Source: DATGIQ01 sp035295665
Lineage (GTDB): Bacteria > Planctomycetota > Planctomycetia > Gemmatales > Gemmataceae
NCBI GenBank assembly: GCA_035295665.1
Contig: DATGIQ010000608.1
Location: 1 to 37,930, forward strand
DNA: 37,930 nucleotides
Reading direction: 5' to 3'
Part shown: piece after piece, positions 1-8,694 of the stretch
Layout: every line of letters starts with the position of its first letter
How positions within the stretch are numbered: position 1 is the first letter of the stretch
The notes under the pieces: model-generated
Seen by the model: only the letters and a program-made list of their open reading frames with translations
What the model was told of the DNA's origin: nothing
Database searches by the model: none
Made by a program: the position numbers and the translations under genes

Positions 1-107
1 AGGTCGGTCAGGTGGGCGAGGAGTTCTTGACGCATCCGCCGCTTCCGCGCGAGGCTCGCGTGGACCGCCCGCACAACGCGTTCGACGTGGACCATGAGTT
101 CTTTCAT
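1..107 (-). CDS. N-terminal fragment of a PadR-associated protein (partial, runs off the left edge)
   Basis: Only the first 35 codons are present. The frame opens with ATG at 107 and is open to the window edge. The visible protein starts MKELMVHVERVVRAVHAS and continues with a very basic, helical stretch (RKRRMRQELLAHLTD). The ATG overlaps the TGA of the upstream padR gene as ATGA, so the two are almost certainly co-transcribed and translationally coupled. N-termini of this kind (amphipathic helix, basic patch, LLAHL) are typical of membrane or permease-prefix proteins encoded directly after PadR regulators in planctomycetes, but the membrane part would lie outside the window. The function is therefore inferred only from position, and the reading frame is more certain than the product. 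Confidence 0.6.
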   Translation of the reverse strand, partial: MKELMVHVERVVRAVHASLARKRRMRQELLAHLTD

Positions 108-448
108 GCTTGCGCTCCCAGGATGCCGCCGATGACGCTGACGAAGTGCCGCCACTCCTCCCGGCCCTCGGTCAGCCGTCTCGTTCCTTTTCTCGTGAGG
201 TGGTAAACACGCCGACGGGGGCCGCGCCGGTTGCCCGTGCCGTCCTCCCAGGCGCTATCGATCAGGCCCGCCTCCTCCAACCGGTAGAGGGCTGGGTAGA
301 GGGAGCCTTCCTTCAGCCGGAGGGCGCCGCAGCCGGCCTCCTCGAGCCGCCGCAGGATCTCGAAGCCGTGGGCCTCGCCCCGCTCCAGGGCCGCCAGGGC
401 CATGGTCTCCAGGTGGCCGCGAAGGCTATCGCCGCTGATGGGTTCCAT
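104..448 (-). CDS. PadR family transcriptional regulator
   Basis: This 114-residue winged-helix repressor has the usual length for a short PadR protein (PadR-s2 type). The N-terminal helix and recognition region are visible at residues 12-60 (HLETMALAALERGEAHGFEI, then EGSLYPALYRLEEAGLI). They are followed by the beta-wing with its basic tip (GNRRGPRRRVYHLTRKGTRRL) and a short C-terminal helix. PadR proteins generally sense small molecules or stress and repress a co-transcribed neighbour, here the gene that begins inside its stop codon (ATGA overlap at 104-107). A strong promoter with a perfect inverted repeat sits immediately upstream, which argues for autorepression. The ATG at 448 is the only plausible start because the domain begins within 10 residues. 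The family call is secure; the ligand is unknown. Confidence 0.93.
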   Translation of the reverse strand: MEPISGDSLRGHLETMALAALERGEAHGFEILRRLEEAGCGALRLKEGSLYPALYRLEEAGLIDSAWEDGTGNRRGPRRRVYHLTRKGTRRLTEGREEWRHFVSVIGGILGAQA

Positions 449-483
449 ACCTACTATTTAGACAGACTAAATACTTCTGTCAA
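446..483 (-). promoter_or_regulatory. padR promoter with embedded palindromic operator, probably leaderless
   Basis: On the minus strand a consensus -35 TTGACA (478-483) is followed after exactly 17 nt by TAAATA (455-460) as the -10. A perfect inverted repeat TATTTAG-N5-CTAAATA (455-473) covers the -10 and part of the spacer, where a bound PadR dimer would block RNA polymerase. Six bases separate the -10 from the ATG at 448, so a normal start point falls on the A of the start codon and the mRNA would be leaderless. No Shine-Dalgarno fits in the space, which agrees with this. Confidence 0.7.
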
Positions 484-655
484 GTGCATTCACCACCGGA
501 TTGCGCGACAATAACTCCGACACTCCTGCTCCTCGCCGATTCTGCGATCTATCGGGCTCTCGAGCCCTCCCGATTCGCGGTCCAGTTGGTTGTGTCGCTT
601 TAACGAAATCGGAACCTCTCCAACGGAGAGCCGTGACGGCCGGCGTCGCAGAGCG

Positions 656-2098
656 TCACTTGTCCCGAGTTTTTATGCGCTCCCAGGGCCACAGTCGGCC
701 CATACCATCCTTGCCGGCCGTCACCACGCAACCGCACTCGGCGGCGAAGGCCACGGCCAAGAAGCCTTCGTCGCACATTTCAGAGCAAAGGAGTTGCTGT
801 CCCCCTGCGGCATCCCAGATCCGCACCGTGGCGTCGACCTGGTTGCCACAGGAAGCGATGTAGCGGCCGTCAGGGCTGAAGGCCGCGCCTTCCACACGGT
901 GGGTGTGACCCACAAAACGCCGGATCTCGTTGCCCGTGGCCACATCCCACAGACGCACGGTCTGGTCATAACTGCTCGTCAGCAGCATGCGGCCGTCGGG
1001 AGAAAAGGCGACGCTGCTGATTTCCTGCGTGTGTCCGCGAAAGGTGCGAATCTCCTTTCCTTGCGCGAGATTCCAAAGCCGCAAAGTTCCCGGCTGTTGG
1101 TCGGAGAAGTGGCCAGCCGCGAGGAGCTTGCCATCCGGCGAGCAAGTCAGGCACCGGACGTGATCGCGCACTCCCTCCAACAACCGCACCTGCTTCCCCG
1201 TGTCGACGTCCCAGAGCCGCAGCGACTGATCCCAGGCACCGGTGACGATTTGCCGGCCACCAGCGACGAAGGCCACTCCCCAGACGGCTGCCGTGTGCCC
1301 CCGCAACCGCTGCACTTCCTTGCCCGTCGCGGCGTCCCAGACCCGCACGGCGTGGTCATTCGAGCCAGCGGCAATGCGGCCCCCATCCGGCGAAAACGCG
1401 ACCGACCAATAACCGCTGGGGTCGTGCCCAAAGTTGCGGATGGCTTTGCCGGTTTCCAGGTCCCATAACCGCACGGCATCGCCGGCCACCGTCACCACCT
1501 GGCGGCCGTTTGGAGCCACGGCCAAGCGGGTGACCCAGGCACGCCATCCTTGTCCGTGGTGGCCTTCGAGCAGACGCACGTTTGCAAATGCTCGGCGTTC
1601 ACGGACCATTGCCTCATAGGCCGCGCATTGCTCGGCCGTCAGTGTGTTGGGCAGCGTCTTGTACAACAACGAGTCTTCCTGGAACAGATCGTTGACGGCG
1701 GCCTGTAACGGACGAACAGCCTGCTGGAATTCCAGGAGAATTTGCGGTCCATGCTCCTGCGCCTGAAAATTCTGTTTGATACTTTCGAAGCGGTCGAAAA
1801 AGCGCGCGATGTCCCCACGGCCGGCCAGCCGCAATTTGTCTTTTTGCGCTTCCGTGAGTTGGCAAATTCCGTCGATGGCTGCGATCCGAAAATTCAGCTG
1901 AACGTCAAACCGCTGGCGTGCCCGAGCCCTGCCGTATTGCAGGAAGACTGCGTTATCGAAGGACTCCTCGCTGAGTCGCATTCGCCCCCCAACAATCGCT
2001 TGGATGCGGACGCGGGGTGCCGCTTCTGGTTGGGCCTGCGCGCTCACGCCAACCATGCCGCTGAACAGGGCCAATCCCATTGTCAGAGTTCGCGACAT
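656..2098 (-). CDS. secreted WD40-repeat protein (seven-bladed propeller)
   Basis: The product is about 480 residues. The start chosen is the ATG at 2098, which is preceded by a good GGGAGGAG ribosome site (2103-2110) and opens directly into a signal peptide (MSRTLTMGLALFSGMVGVSA, then QAQ). An upstream in-frame start at 2152 has no such support. After the signal comes a helical region of roughly 160 residues of a type seen in planctomycete proteins (LTEAQKDKLRLAGRGDIARFFDRFE). The C-terminal part holds seven WD40 repeats, recognised by their ends WDLETGK, WDAATGK, WDVDTGK, WNLAQGK, WDVATGN, WDAAGGQ and LWPWE and by repeated GHT and AFSPDG signatures. Seven repeats close one beta-propeller, so this is a protein-interaction scaffold acting outside the cytoplasm. 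No enzymatic motif is visible and the partner is unknown. Confidence 0.88.
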   Translation of the reverse strand: MSRTLTMGLALFSGMVGVSAQAQPEAAPRVRIQAIVGGRMRLSEESFDNAVFLQYGRARARQRFDVQLNFRIAAIDGICQLTEAQKDKLRLAGRGDIARFFDRFESIKQNFQAQEHGPQILLEFQQAVRPLQAAVNDLFQEDSLLYKTLPNTLTAEQCAAYEAMVRERRAFANVRLLEGHHGQGWRAWVTRLAVAPNGRQVVTVAGDAVRLWDLETGKAIRNFGHDPSGYWSVAFSPDGGRIAAGSNDHAVRVWDAATGKEVQRLRGHTAAVWGVAFVAGGRQIVTGAWDQSLRLWDVDTGKQVRLLEGVRDHVRCLTCSPDGKLLAAGHFSDQQPGTLRLWNLAQGKEIRTFRGHTQEISSVAFSPDGRMLLTSSYDQTVRLWDVATGNEIRRFVGHTHRVEGAAFSPDGRYIASCGNQVDATVRIWDAAGGQQLLCSEMCDEGFLAVAFAAECGCVVTAGKDGMGRLWPWERIKTRDK

Positions 2099-2489
2099 GA
2101 GACTCCTCCCTTTTGGGGTTGCCGGCGATGCTGGACGTCCCAAAGCCACCACCCACTGTTGGGCTCACGGAGCACCCCCCTACTCGAGTCGCCGGCCCAA
2201 GAAAGAATCCCCCCTTCGGGAAACCAGGTCCTGCGCAGCTCCATCGTACGGATCGACTGGCACTTTCTCAAGAAAATCCGGCACCCACTACGGACCCTGA
2301 ATCCCGTTCGCACCATGGCGCATATGCCGGGGTTCGGGGTTCGGCGGAGAAAAAGCGTCGTAGGCCGTTTACCTTGATGGCGGCGGCCCTGCTTCCCCCG
2401 CGCGACGAAATTCTTTCCAGAGGGTGCGGCGTTGGCTCCGAATGAGGGAACGGGAGGGACCCTGCGCCGCACCCCAGGATCATCGTTTT
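2099..2489. other. divergent intergenic region without a recognisable gene
   Basis: This stretch of roughly 390 bases separates the minus-strand WD40 gene from the plus-strand amidase. It must hold both promoters and the WD40 ribosome site (2103-2110). Open frames exist on both strands but none encodes recognisable protein. I see no convincing -35/-10 pair, terminator or RNA gene. Confidence 0.5.
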
Positions 2490-3272
2490 ATGACCCCGCT
2501 GTGCCCTCTCTTGGCTTGCCTGGGTTTGCTTGTGTTTCGCAGCAGCCCCTGCGAGCCCGATCGATCTTTCCTGTACCAACCTGCTTTTTGCCTGGACTAT
2601 GAGTTGCGCCAGCCGGCGGAACCATACGTTCCCCAGCCGGGCGACATCTTCCTGGCCACGGGTCGGGAGCGGTGGGCCAAAGTGGGCCATTGGATGGCGG
2701 GCACCGGCGCACCGCAGCATTCGGGCATCGTCTTCGCCCTCCCCGACGGGCGCCTTGCCCTGCTCGAGGCGGGACCCCACAATTCCCTGCACTGTGAGAT
2801 CGGGGAGGTTGTTCCACAGGTGTCCAGCTATGCGATCCTGGAACGCGTCTGGATCCGCCGGCGAAGGATTCCGCTGACTGGCGAACAATCGGCGTGTCTG
2901 ACGGTCTTCGCTCTATCCGCCAGTGGAAAACGCTTTGCGCTGCTGCGCATGTTGGCCCAGGTGACACCGTTCCGCAGCCGGGGTCCGCTGTTGGCCTGGG
3001 GGATGGGCGGCCCGCATGGCGAGCGGGGGAGTTATTTTTGCTCCGAACTGGTTACCGAGGCCTGCGTCGCCGCCGGGCTACTCAACCCGCTCACCACGCG
3101 GCCGGCGGCCATGTATCCGCGCGACCTCTTCTTCGGACGCTCTAGCTGCTCGTTCATCGATCAGCACCTCGACATGTCGTCGTGGTACCCGCCCGCGCGC
3201 TGGACACTCTGCCCGGGAACGGAGCCCCCGCTCGGGCGTCCTTGGCCATACCTCGATGGAGACACACCCTGA
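2490..3272 (+). CDS. secreted permuted papain-like amidase (YiiX/YaeF, NlpC/P60-like)
   Basis: The product is 260 residues from the ATG at 2490, chosen because it starts a hydrophobic signal-like segment (MTPLCPLLACLGLLVF). In-frame upstream starts at 2424 and 2442 would add a charged leader, so the start is uncertain. The PQPGDIFLATG segment (about residue 49 on), the QHSGIVF segment carrying His77, and SYFCSELV carrying Cys184 are the hallmarks of circularly permuted papain-like enzymes. In these, His precedes Cys and an acidic residue (perhaps Glu93 in LLEAGP) completes the site. Such proteins cleave or transacylate amides or thioesters in cell-wall peptides or lipids. Only the catalytic architecture is seen here, and the substrate is unknown. 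It is convergent with the membrane protein gene ending at 3334. Confidence 0.72.
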   Translation: MTPLCPLLACLGLLVFRSSPCEPDRSFLYQPAFCLDYELRQPAEPYVPQPGDIFLATGRERWAKVGHWMAGTGAPQHSGIVFALPDGRLALLEAGPHNSLHCEIGEVVPQVSSYAILERVWIRRRRIPLTGEQSACLTVFALSASGKRFALLRMLAQVTPFRSRGPLLAWGMGGPHGERGSYFCSELVTEACVAAGLLNPLTTRPAAMYPRDLFFGRSSCSFIDQHLDMSSWYPPARWTLCPGTEPPLGRPWPYLDGDTP

Positions 3273-3333
3273 ATTCGATCTGTCCCCGATAGACACGCCG
3301 GAGCCTCGGTAACGATCGCGGCGTCTGGTACGA

Positions 3334-5163
3334 TCAAGGCCTCCATCGCAGCAGTCCCGGCATCTTGATCTCCACGCTCTCTCCGACCGATGGAGGAGTG
3401 AATGGCTCAAAGGCGTTGTTTCGATAACAGAGCCAAAGGAGAGAAGGATCTTCCAGGGGGACACTGAAATGAAAACTTACTTCCGCGGGCCGGCCGTCGT
3501 CGGTTAACGCCACGACCTGTGCCGTCATGTCGCTCAACTCGACTTTTTCTCCGACCGTCAGCGGACGACGATCGCTGCGAAAAACCTTGTCCAGGATCCA
3601 ATAAAGGTAGCCATGGGTCGGTCGGATGAGAAGGGTGTTTTCATCAACCCGTCGAATGAGGTCTGTGCTCAGCCCCGGCCCAAGCACTCGGGTGTGTCGT
3701 GGAGGGGCAGCACCGTTCTGAACCCGCAAGAGCGGTAAAAGACCTGCATGCGCAGCGCTGGGGGCATTGACGATTACCACGGTCTGATGCGCTACCGACT
3801 TTGGAAGGGATATCCGAACGTAAAATGTTTGTTCAATCCCCTTCGGAAGCGTTGGGTTTCCCGCACGGAACGGCAAGACCAGCGGAGCGAGAATCAGGTG
3901 GATGGCGACGAAGCAATAACCAAGGGGGATCGCAGCGACGCGCCACCAGCGGCTCAGGGGTTTTGACTTCTGCTCGACAAACACAACATGCAAGATTTGC
4001 GCAAGGAGCCCGAAGGCTCCGATGCTTGGCAGGGTAAGCAACCGGTCCATTGGGAAGGTCGCGGAAACGGGAATCAAGGCGAGCAGCATGCCGGTTGCCC
4101 AAAAACGCGCGCTGCGGTCCGTCCATAGAAGCGGCATGGCGACAACGAAGAGCCACGCCGCAAACACCACGGCACCAAGCCACAGCACTGTCCGCGCGGG
4201 AGGCGGCAGAATTGCAGCGACATCCGACGGTGGGAACCCCCACTGCCCGAGCAGCAAGATTGGCAATCGCTCGACGAGGGCCGCGGCAAAGGGACCCGGA
4301 TCGGTCAGTGGATCGACGTATAACCCCATGTCGCGCACACCATATCCCCAATGATCTCGGAGTGCCCGCCATGCGAAAAGCACGACGATGGAAGGTGCCA
4401 AGGCAACGCATCCTCGTCGCCAGCCACGCGGGTCAAGGTAAAGTGCGTACGCGCCCAGGTAAGCATAGGTCCCGATCCCCTCCTCTTTGGCAAACAGGCT
4501 CATCCCGGCCAAGAGTGGTGCGAGCACAGCGCCCCAGCTCCAGCTCTTGCGCCGCCACGCATCGTGTGTGATCAAGGCGAGCACGCCGAACAAACCGGCG
4601 ATCAGGATGTTACGGTTCGCCAAAAAGCCTGCCGGGGTTCCGTGTGCATCGTCGATAGCGAAAAGAATCGCGGCCAAGCCAGCAACGAGTGTGGGACCGA
4701 ACACCTCTCGGTAGAGACAGCCCACGGCAGCAACCAACGCACCGAACCACAAGAGACTGTGAAGATGCATCAGGATGGGCGAGTCAGGCCAAAGCCAGTA
4801 GTCCAGTCGATGCGTCCAGACCGTCACGACTTGGCAGAACTCCGCTTTAAGACCGGGATAGGTCCACCAAGGGAAGAAACCCAAATCCATGACGCGGGCT
4901 GTCCGCTCGGCGTCGCCGCGGAAGAATCGAAACATTTCCGCGGGCGGGCCAAACAGGTCCTGGAACTGAGGCGTACCCAACAGAACCGTACGATGATAGT
5001 AGTCGTCGAGGATCCAGCCCGCTCCGAGTGCGGGAGCGGCGAGGACGACCGCAAGCAGTGCGGTGAGCAGAGGCAGACTCTTGTGGGTCAGAAGAAAGTT
5101 CACGGATGCACGCAACCCGCCGCGGTTCTTGGTATTCGCAACGCTCATAGGTAGTGGATGCAT
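3334..5163 (-). CDS. polytopic membrane protein, GT-C/dolichyl-mannosyltransferase-like architecture
   Basis: This 609-residue protein has about ten or more hydrophobic helices in the first 420 residues and a soluble C-terminal domain of about 180 residues. The first extracytoplasmic loop after helix 1 contains WILDDYYHR, an acidic pair in the place where GT-C lipid-sugar transferases carry their catalytic Asp. Another acidic patch (AIDDAHGTPAGFLANRN) follows helix 4. The C-terminal domain (FYVRISLPKSVAHQTVVIVNAP onward) looks beta-rich and has no motif I recognise. A role in transferring sugars or other groups from a lipid carrier is inference from topology only. Two starts are possible, ATG at 5163 and ATG at 5148; neither has a strong ribosome site. 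The gene is divergent from the lipoprotein gene at 5422. Confidence 0.8.
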   Translation of the reverse strand: MHPLPMSVANTKNRGGLRASVNFLLTHKSLPLLTALLAVVLAAPALGAGWILDDYYHRTVLLGTPQFQDLFGPPAEMFRFFRGDAERTARVMDLGFFPWWTYPGLKAEFCQVVTVWTHRLDYWLWPDSPILMHLHSLLWFGALVAAVGCLYREVFGPTLVAGLAAILFAIDDAHGTPAGFLANRNILIAGLFGVLALITHDAWRRKSWSWGAVLAPLLAGMSLFAKEEGIGTYAYLGAYALYLDPRGWRRGCVALAPSIVVLFAWRALRDHWGYGVRDMGLYVDPLTDPGPFAAALVERLPILLLGQWGFPPSDVAAILPPPARTVLWLGAVVFAAWLFVVAMPLLWTDRSARFWATGMLLALIPVSATFPMDRLLTLPSIGAFGLLAQILHVVFVEQKSKPLSRWWRVAAIPLGYCFVAIHLILAPLVLPFRAGNPTLPKGIEQTFYVRISLPKSVAHQTVVIVNAPSAAHAGLLPLLRVQNGAAPPRHTRVLGPGLSTDLIRRVDENTLLIRPTHGYLYWILDKVFRSDRRPLTVGEKVELSDMTAQVVALTDDGRPAEVSFHFSVPLEDPSLLWLCYRNNAFEPFTPPSVGESVEIKMPGLLRWRP

Positions 5164-5421
5164 GGATGGGAATAAGTTGCTGCCGATCGCAAACCACGCC
5201 GGGCTTCCGCATGATCATTGCGAAAATTATAGACCCATCGACGAGAGAACTCATGTGCTCCCAACGTGTTAAACGGAAAACGGACACTTTCAAACGGAGC
5301 GTGGAGGAGGTCCTTGGAGACAACCAGATGTAGTGCGACAAATTCGACGGCAGGACATTCTTCCCCACAAGTGCTAAAAAGCCCTCGGGCTTCGAGAATT
5401 CCAGGAAGGAGGGTTCTTTCC

Positions 5422-5808
5422 ATGAAGCATAAACGCTGGTTGATGCTGGCGGCGCCGCTTGCTTTCCTCATGGGATGCACCAGCGGCTCACGCGTCAAGC
5501 CTCCGGCCCAGGTTAAGCAGGCGGCTCCCACCAAATCGGCAGGCCAGCAAGCCCTCGATGCGGAGATTACCGCGTCCTTGGCCAAGCTCAGCCCTGAGGA
5601 CCGAAAACTGGCGGAAGAACAGCAGTTCTGTGCCGTCCAGAATACCAACCGCCTCGGTTCAATGGGAATGCCGGTCAAAGTGATGGTCAAGGACCAGCCC
5701 GTGTTCCTGTGCTGCGAGCACTGTCAGGAGAAGGCGCACTCCGACCCGGACAAGACGCTGGCCAAGGTCGCCGAACTCAGGTCCAATGCTGCGCACTCCC
5801 CCCGCTAG
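5422..5808 (+). CDS. small lipoprotein with CC-x2-C metal-binding-type motif
   Basis: The product is 128 residues. The ATG at 5422 is supported by a strong GGAAGGAGGG ribosome site just upstream and by the lipoprotein signal MKHKRWLMLAAPLAFLMGC with lipobox Cys19. Residues 40-68 are a charged helix (LAKLSPEDRKLAEEQQ). Residues 70-118 hold the only conserved module: CAVQNTNRLGSMGMPVKVMV, then FLCCEHCQEKA, with Cys70, Cys97, Cys98 and Cys101. This spacing resembles TRASH/YHS-type metal-binding modules often attached to copper or heavy-metal efflux components. The protein would be anchored at the membrane facing the periplasm. Metal binding is inferred from the cysteines, and neither neighbour is a metal transporter. 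Confidence 0.85.
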   Translation: MKHKRWLMLAAPLAFLMGCTSGSRVKPPAQVKQAAPTKSAGQQALDAEITASLAKLSPEDRKLAEEQQFCAVQNTNRLGSMGMPVKVMVKDQPVFLCCEHCQEKAHSDPDKTLAKVAELRSNAAHSPR

Positions 5809-6089
5809 CCAGCATCGGCGCTCCTGTCGCGATGGAATCGCCAGGTTGCGCGCGGGCTGGGCCTGAGCGCCAAATCCAGCGTGCGTCCCTTCACCAGGCA
5901 ATTCATCGCCCACGATCAGCATGCAGAACATCCGGGCCACTTCGAGAGTGCCGCAGAGTGCGACGAGAGGCAGAGGAAGCGACGGAAACAGAGAGCACAC
6001 CTTTACCGCGCCATCCGTAAGATGGGCTTGCGCCCCGAGCACGGTTTCCCGCATCGACGGACGGCAGGAGAACTCTTGGAGGCAATCTC

Positions 6090-6911
6090 ATGCCACAAGC
6101 ACACGGATACATTCTTGGCCAATCGGAAAAGGCTGCCCGCCGGCTAGAGATCCAGGACATCCAGTTCGGCGACGTTTCCGAATGGCTGTTGGACAACTTG
6201 TCGTTGCGACCCCACGACCGCGTCGTCGAACTCGGTTGCGGCCCCGGCGGCTTTAGCCGGCGAATCCTCCGGCGGTTGGGGGCGGGTGGTGTGCTCGTGG
6301 GTGTGGACTCCAGTGAAGGACTCTTGGACCAGGCTCGGCGTACGTTGGCCGGTGTCGGGTCGGCGCGATTTGAGCCTGTGCAGGCCGACATTTCCGGACT
6401 GGGAGCGTGGCTAGAGGGAGCAGACGTGCTCGTCGGCCGGGCGGTTCTCCATCACGTCCCGATGGTGGAATTCGTGCTTGGCCGGCTTCGCGCAGCGTTG
6501 CGGCCAAGCACCCGAGTCGGCTTCATCGAGCCGGATTTCCGGACGTTGCTTGCGCGCCTGGCCTATCTCGAAGCTACGGACCGGCCCGAGTTAGCGCCGC
6601 TTCGCCTTTGGGCCATCGCCATCAACCAGCTGTACCAAGCCAGTCGGCTCTCCCCCGATGTCGGGGCATCGTTGGCTCGAACGCTGGAAATCGCAGGCTA
6701 TCGCCACGCACAGGCAACCTGGTCGGAATGCCGCTCGGATCGGCTGACCATCGAGAACATGCTGATGTTTACTGATGAGGTCCAGGATCGGCTGCCAACA
6801 CTGGGTATTCTGACCATAGAGGAAATCGAGCGGCTGCGTTTACTCCGCACGTTGCCTGTTGCCGCGCTACCCGCTGTGTGGGGCATTCATGGTGTCGTAT
6901 GTGAAGCTTGA
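6090..6911 (+). CDS. class I SAM-dependent methyltransferase
   Basis: The 273-residue product starts at an ATG preceded by GGAGG. The Rossmann-fold methyltransferase signature is clear: motif I VVELGCGPGG at residues 45-54, motif II with an acidic residue at the end of strand 2 (VLVGVDSSE, about 68-76), and FEPVQADIS before ADVLVGRAVLHHV (motif IV). The C-terminal half (LYLEATDRPELAPLRLWAIAI onward) is a helical cap that would confer substrate specificity. It resembles the UbiE/Methyltransf_11/25 groups, but nothing shows the acceptor. It stands alone on the plus strand between the metal lipoprotein and the DUF1501 gene. About 280 bases upstream (5809-6089) hold no recognisable gene. Confidence 0.9.
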   Translation: MPQAHGYILGQSEKAARRLEIQDIQFGDVSEWLLDNLSLRPHDRVVELGCGPGGFSRRILRRLGAGGVLVGVDSSEGLLDQARRTLAGVGSARFEPVQADISGLGAWLEGADVLVGRAVLHHVPMVEFVLGRLRAALRPSTRVGFIEPDFRTLLARLAYLEATDRPELAPLRLWAIAINQLYQASRLSPDVGASLARTLEIAGYRHAQATWSECRSDRLTIENMLMFTDEVQDRLPTLGILTIEEIERLRLLRTLPVAALPAVWGIHGVVCEA

Positions 6912-7091
6912 AGCATCGGCTCCATCCCGCAAATTCAGGGACAACCGGCACCATCGCTTGCTGGGATCGCCGCGTGATCGTGCCATTGCTCATCTTTAGC
7001 CTGGCCGGCGCATCTCCCATACAGGCTCCTCATGAGGATAGAAACCACCTGTGCTCCCAGGCTGTCACTTTTTGTCTGCGTTCCTTGGCTC

Positions 7092-7119
7092 TTGCGGGAA
7101 TAGCTATCACGTTTATAGT
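7092..7119 (+). promoter_or_regulatory. candidate sigma-70 promoter for the DUF1501 gene
   Basis: TTGCGG (7092-7097) and TATAGT (7114-7119, five of six to consensus) are separated by 16 bases. A start point near 7126 would lie just before the perfect palindrome at 7132-7153. This is a consensus match by eye only. Confidence 0.4.
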
Positions 7120-7131
7120 CTGGAGGAGTAG

Positions 7132-7153
7132 GCGATCCACGCGCGTGGATCGC
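7132..7153. repeat. 22-bp perfect palindrome in the leader of the DUF1501 gene
   Basis: The left arm GCGATCCAC (7132-7140) and its exact complement GTGGATCGC (7145-7153) flank a self-complementary GCGC centre, so all 22 bases are palindromic. It lies just after the candidate promoter and about 30 bases before the ATG at 7184. It could be a dimeric-regulator operator or a leader hairpin. There is no T-run, so it is not an intrinsic terminator. Confidence 0.7.
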
Positions 7154-7183
7154 GGCTTCCCCCGAGATGGCCGGAGTTCATTC

Positions 7184-8641
7184 ATGATGGAAGCTCCATA
7201 CGGTCCACACCATCACCGCCACGCCTTCACATCCTTCCACGCTCGGGAACAGGAAGGGCTTGCGATCATGAGCCGGCGAAATCTCCTCAAGGCCGGATTG
7301 GCAGGGATTGCGGAATTAAGTCTTCCCCAACTGCTCCGTCAGCGTGCTGGAGCTGCCAACGCTGGCCAGCCTGTTCCGAGCCACAAGAGTGTCATTCTGC
7401 TCTGGATGACCGGTGGACCCAGTCACATTGATACCTGGGACCCCAAGCCCGACCGCCCGCTCGTGAATCGCGGTCCTTTTTCAGTCATTTCCACGAAACT
7501 GCCCGGTACGATGCTCTGCGCGCACTTGCCCAAGCAGGCCGCGATGCTGGACAAGTTCACGCTCATTCGCTCGGTGGATGCCCGCCACAGTAATCATGAA
7601 CCCAACATGGTATTCCAGACAGGCAGCCTGGAAGCCGAACCGCGCGTGAACTCCAAAGGGTCGCTTTACCCGGCCGTCGGCTCGGTGGTGGCGAAGCTGC
7701 ACGGGCCGAACAACCCGGCCATGCCGCCCTATGTCGCTTTCTTGCGCTCACGCTCTCACTTGGCTTTCGGTGGCTATCTGGGAAAGCAGTACGATCCCTT
7801 CCTCGCTAACCAGGCGACGACCTTACCGCTTTATACCGACGTGGGTGTCGATACCGGCCGCACCACCGGCGGGGACCTGTTCCGTTTGCCGCGCGGCATA
7901 TCGCAGGAACGCATCTTCGAACGCCGCGCCCTCGTTCACGCCTTTGACCAGGTCCGCCGCGAAGTCGATTATGGTGGTGCGATGGCCGCGATGGATCGGT
8001 ATGGCCAGCAAGCCGTCGAGATGCTGCTGAGTCACCGCGTCCAAGAAGCGCTCGATGTGTCGAAAGAGTCCCCCGCTGTGCGGGACCGCTATGGCAAGCA
8101 CTTGTGGTGTCAGCAAGCCTTGCTGGCCCGCCGACTCGTCGAAGCTGGGGTCGCCTTTGTGACGCTGGACCTGAGTTATCACCCGGCCTCCGGCACCTGG
8201 GACACACATGGAGACAACATCCCTCCCTACGGCGGGATCATGCGCGGGCTTCGTCCTCTCCTGCCGTTGTTCGATCATTTACTCACCACGCTCGTCGAGG
8301 ATCTCGATCAGCGGGGCTTGCTCAAGGACGTACTCGTCCTGGCTATGGGAGAATTCGGGCGCACACCGCTGATGGGAACTCAAGGGAGTAGCGATGGTCG
8401 CAACCATTGGCCGGTGGTGATGTCGATGGCGGTGGCGGGCGGCGGCTTCCGTCATGGCCAGGTGATTGGAGCTACCGAGCGGGACGGTGGCGCGATCAAG
8501 GAACGGCCGGTTACACCGGGGGACATCGCAGCCACGATTTACCATCATATGGGCGTCCCGCTGGATGCGACGTATCTGGATACCGGCGGCCGGCCTCGGC
8601 ACATTGTCGAGCATGGCACGCCCATCGGCGAACTGCTGTGA
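7184..8641 (+). CDS. DUF1501 family protein (sulfatase-like fold, exported)
   Basis: The product is 485 residues from the ATG at 7184, which has a GGAG ribosome site seven bases upstream. The internal ATG at 7268 is an alternative. The N-terminus carries SRRNLLKAGLAGIAELSLP, a twin-arginine signal. DUF1501 features follow: SHKSVILLWMTGGPSHIDTWDPKPD near the start of the mature protein, GPFSVISTKLPGTMLCAHLPK, and near the C-terminus VLAMGEFGRTPLMG, GRNHWP and a final GDIAATIYHHMGV. The fold is related to alkaline phosphatase/sulfatases, but the usual catalytic residues are not all obvious. Members are almost always encoded beside PSCyt1/DUF1549/DUF1553 proteins, as here (gene at 8777). The molecular function of the pair is not established. 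Confidence 0.9.
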   Translation: MMEAPYGPHHHRHAFTSFHAREQEGLAIMSRRNLLKAGLAGIAELSLPQLLRQRAGAANAGQPVPSHKSVILLWMTGGPSHIDTWDPKPDRPLVNRGPFSVISTKLPGTMLCAHLPKQAAMLDKFTLIRSVDARHSNHEPNMVFQTGSLEAEPRVNSKGSLYPAVGSVVAKLHGPNNPAMPPYVAFLRSRSHLAFGGYLGKQYDPFLANQATTLPLYTDVGVDTGRTTGGDLFRLPRGISQERIFERRALVHAFDQVRREVDYGGAMAAMDRYGQQAVEMLLSHRVQEALDVSKESPAVRDRYGKHLWCQQALLARRLVEAGVAFVTLDLSYHPASGTWDTHGDNIPPYGGIMRGLRPLLPLFDHLLTTLVEDLDQRGLLKDVLVLAMGEFGRTPLMGTQGSSDGRNHWPVVMSMAVAGGGFRHGQVIGATERDGGAIKERPVTPGDIAATIYHHMGVPLDATYLDTGGRPRHIVEHGTPIGELL

Positions 8642-8694
8642 GAATCACATCGGCCGGCGAGCCATTGCTCACCGCTCGAACCGACAGGACTCCG

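Noticed and set aside
5377..5392. Short AAGCCC/GGGCTT hairpin as an intrinsic terminator
   Set aside because: The stem is short, no T-tract follows, and it lies upstream of the lipoprotein gene where no plus-strand gene ends.
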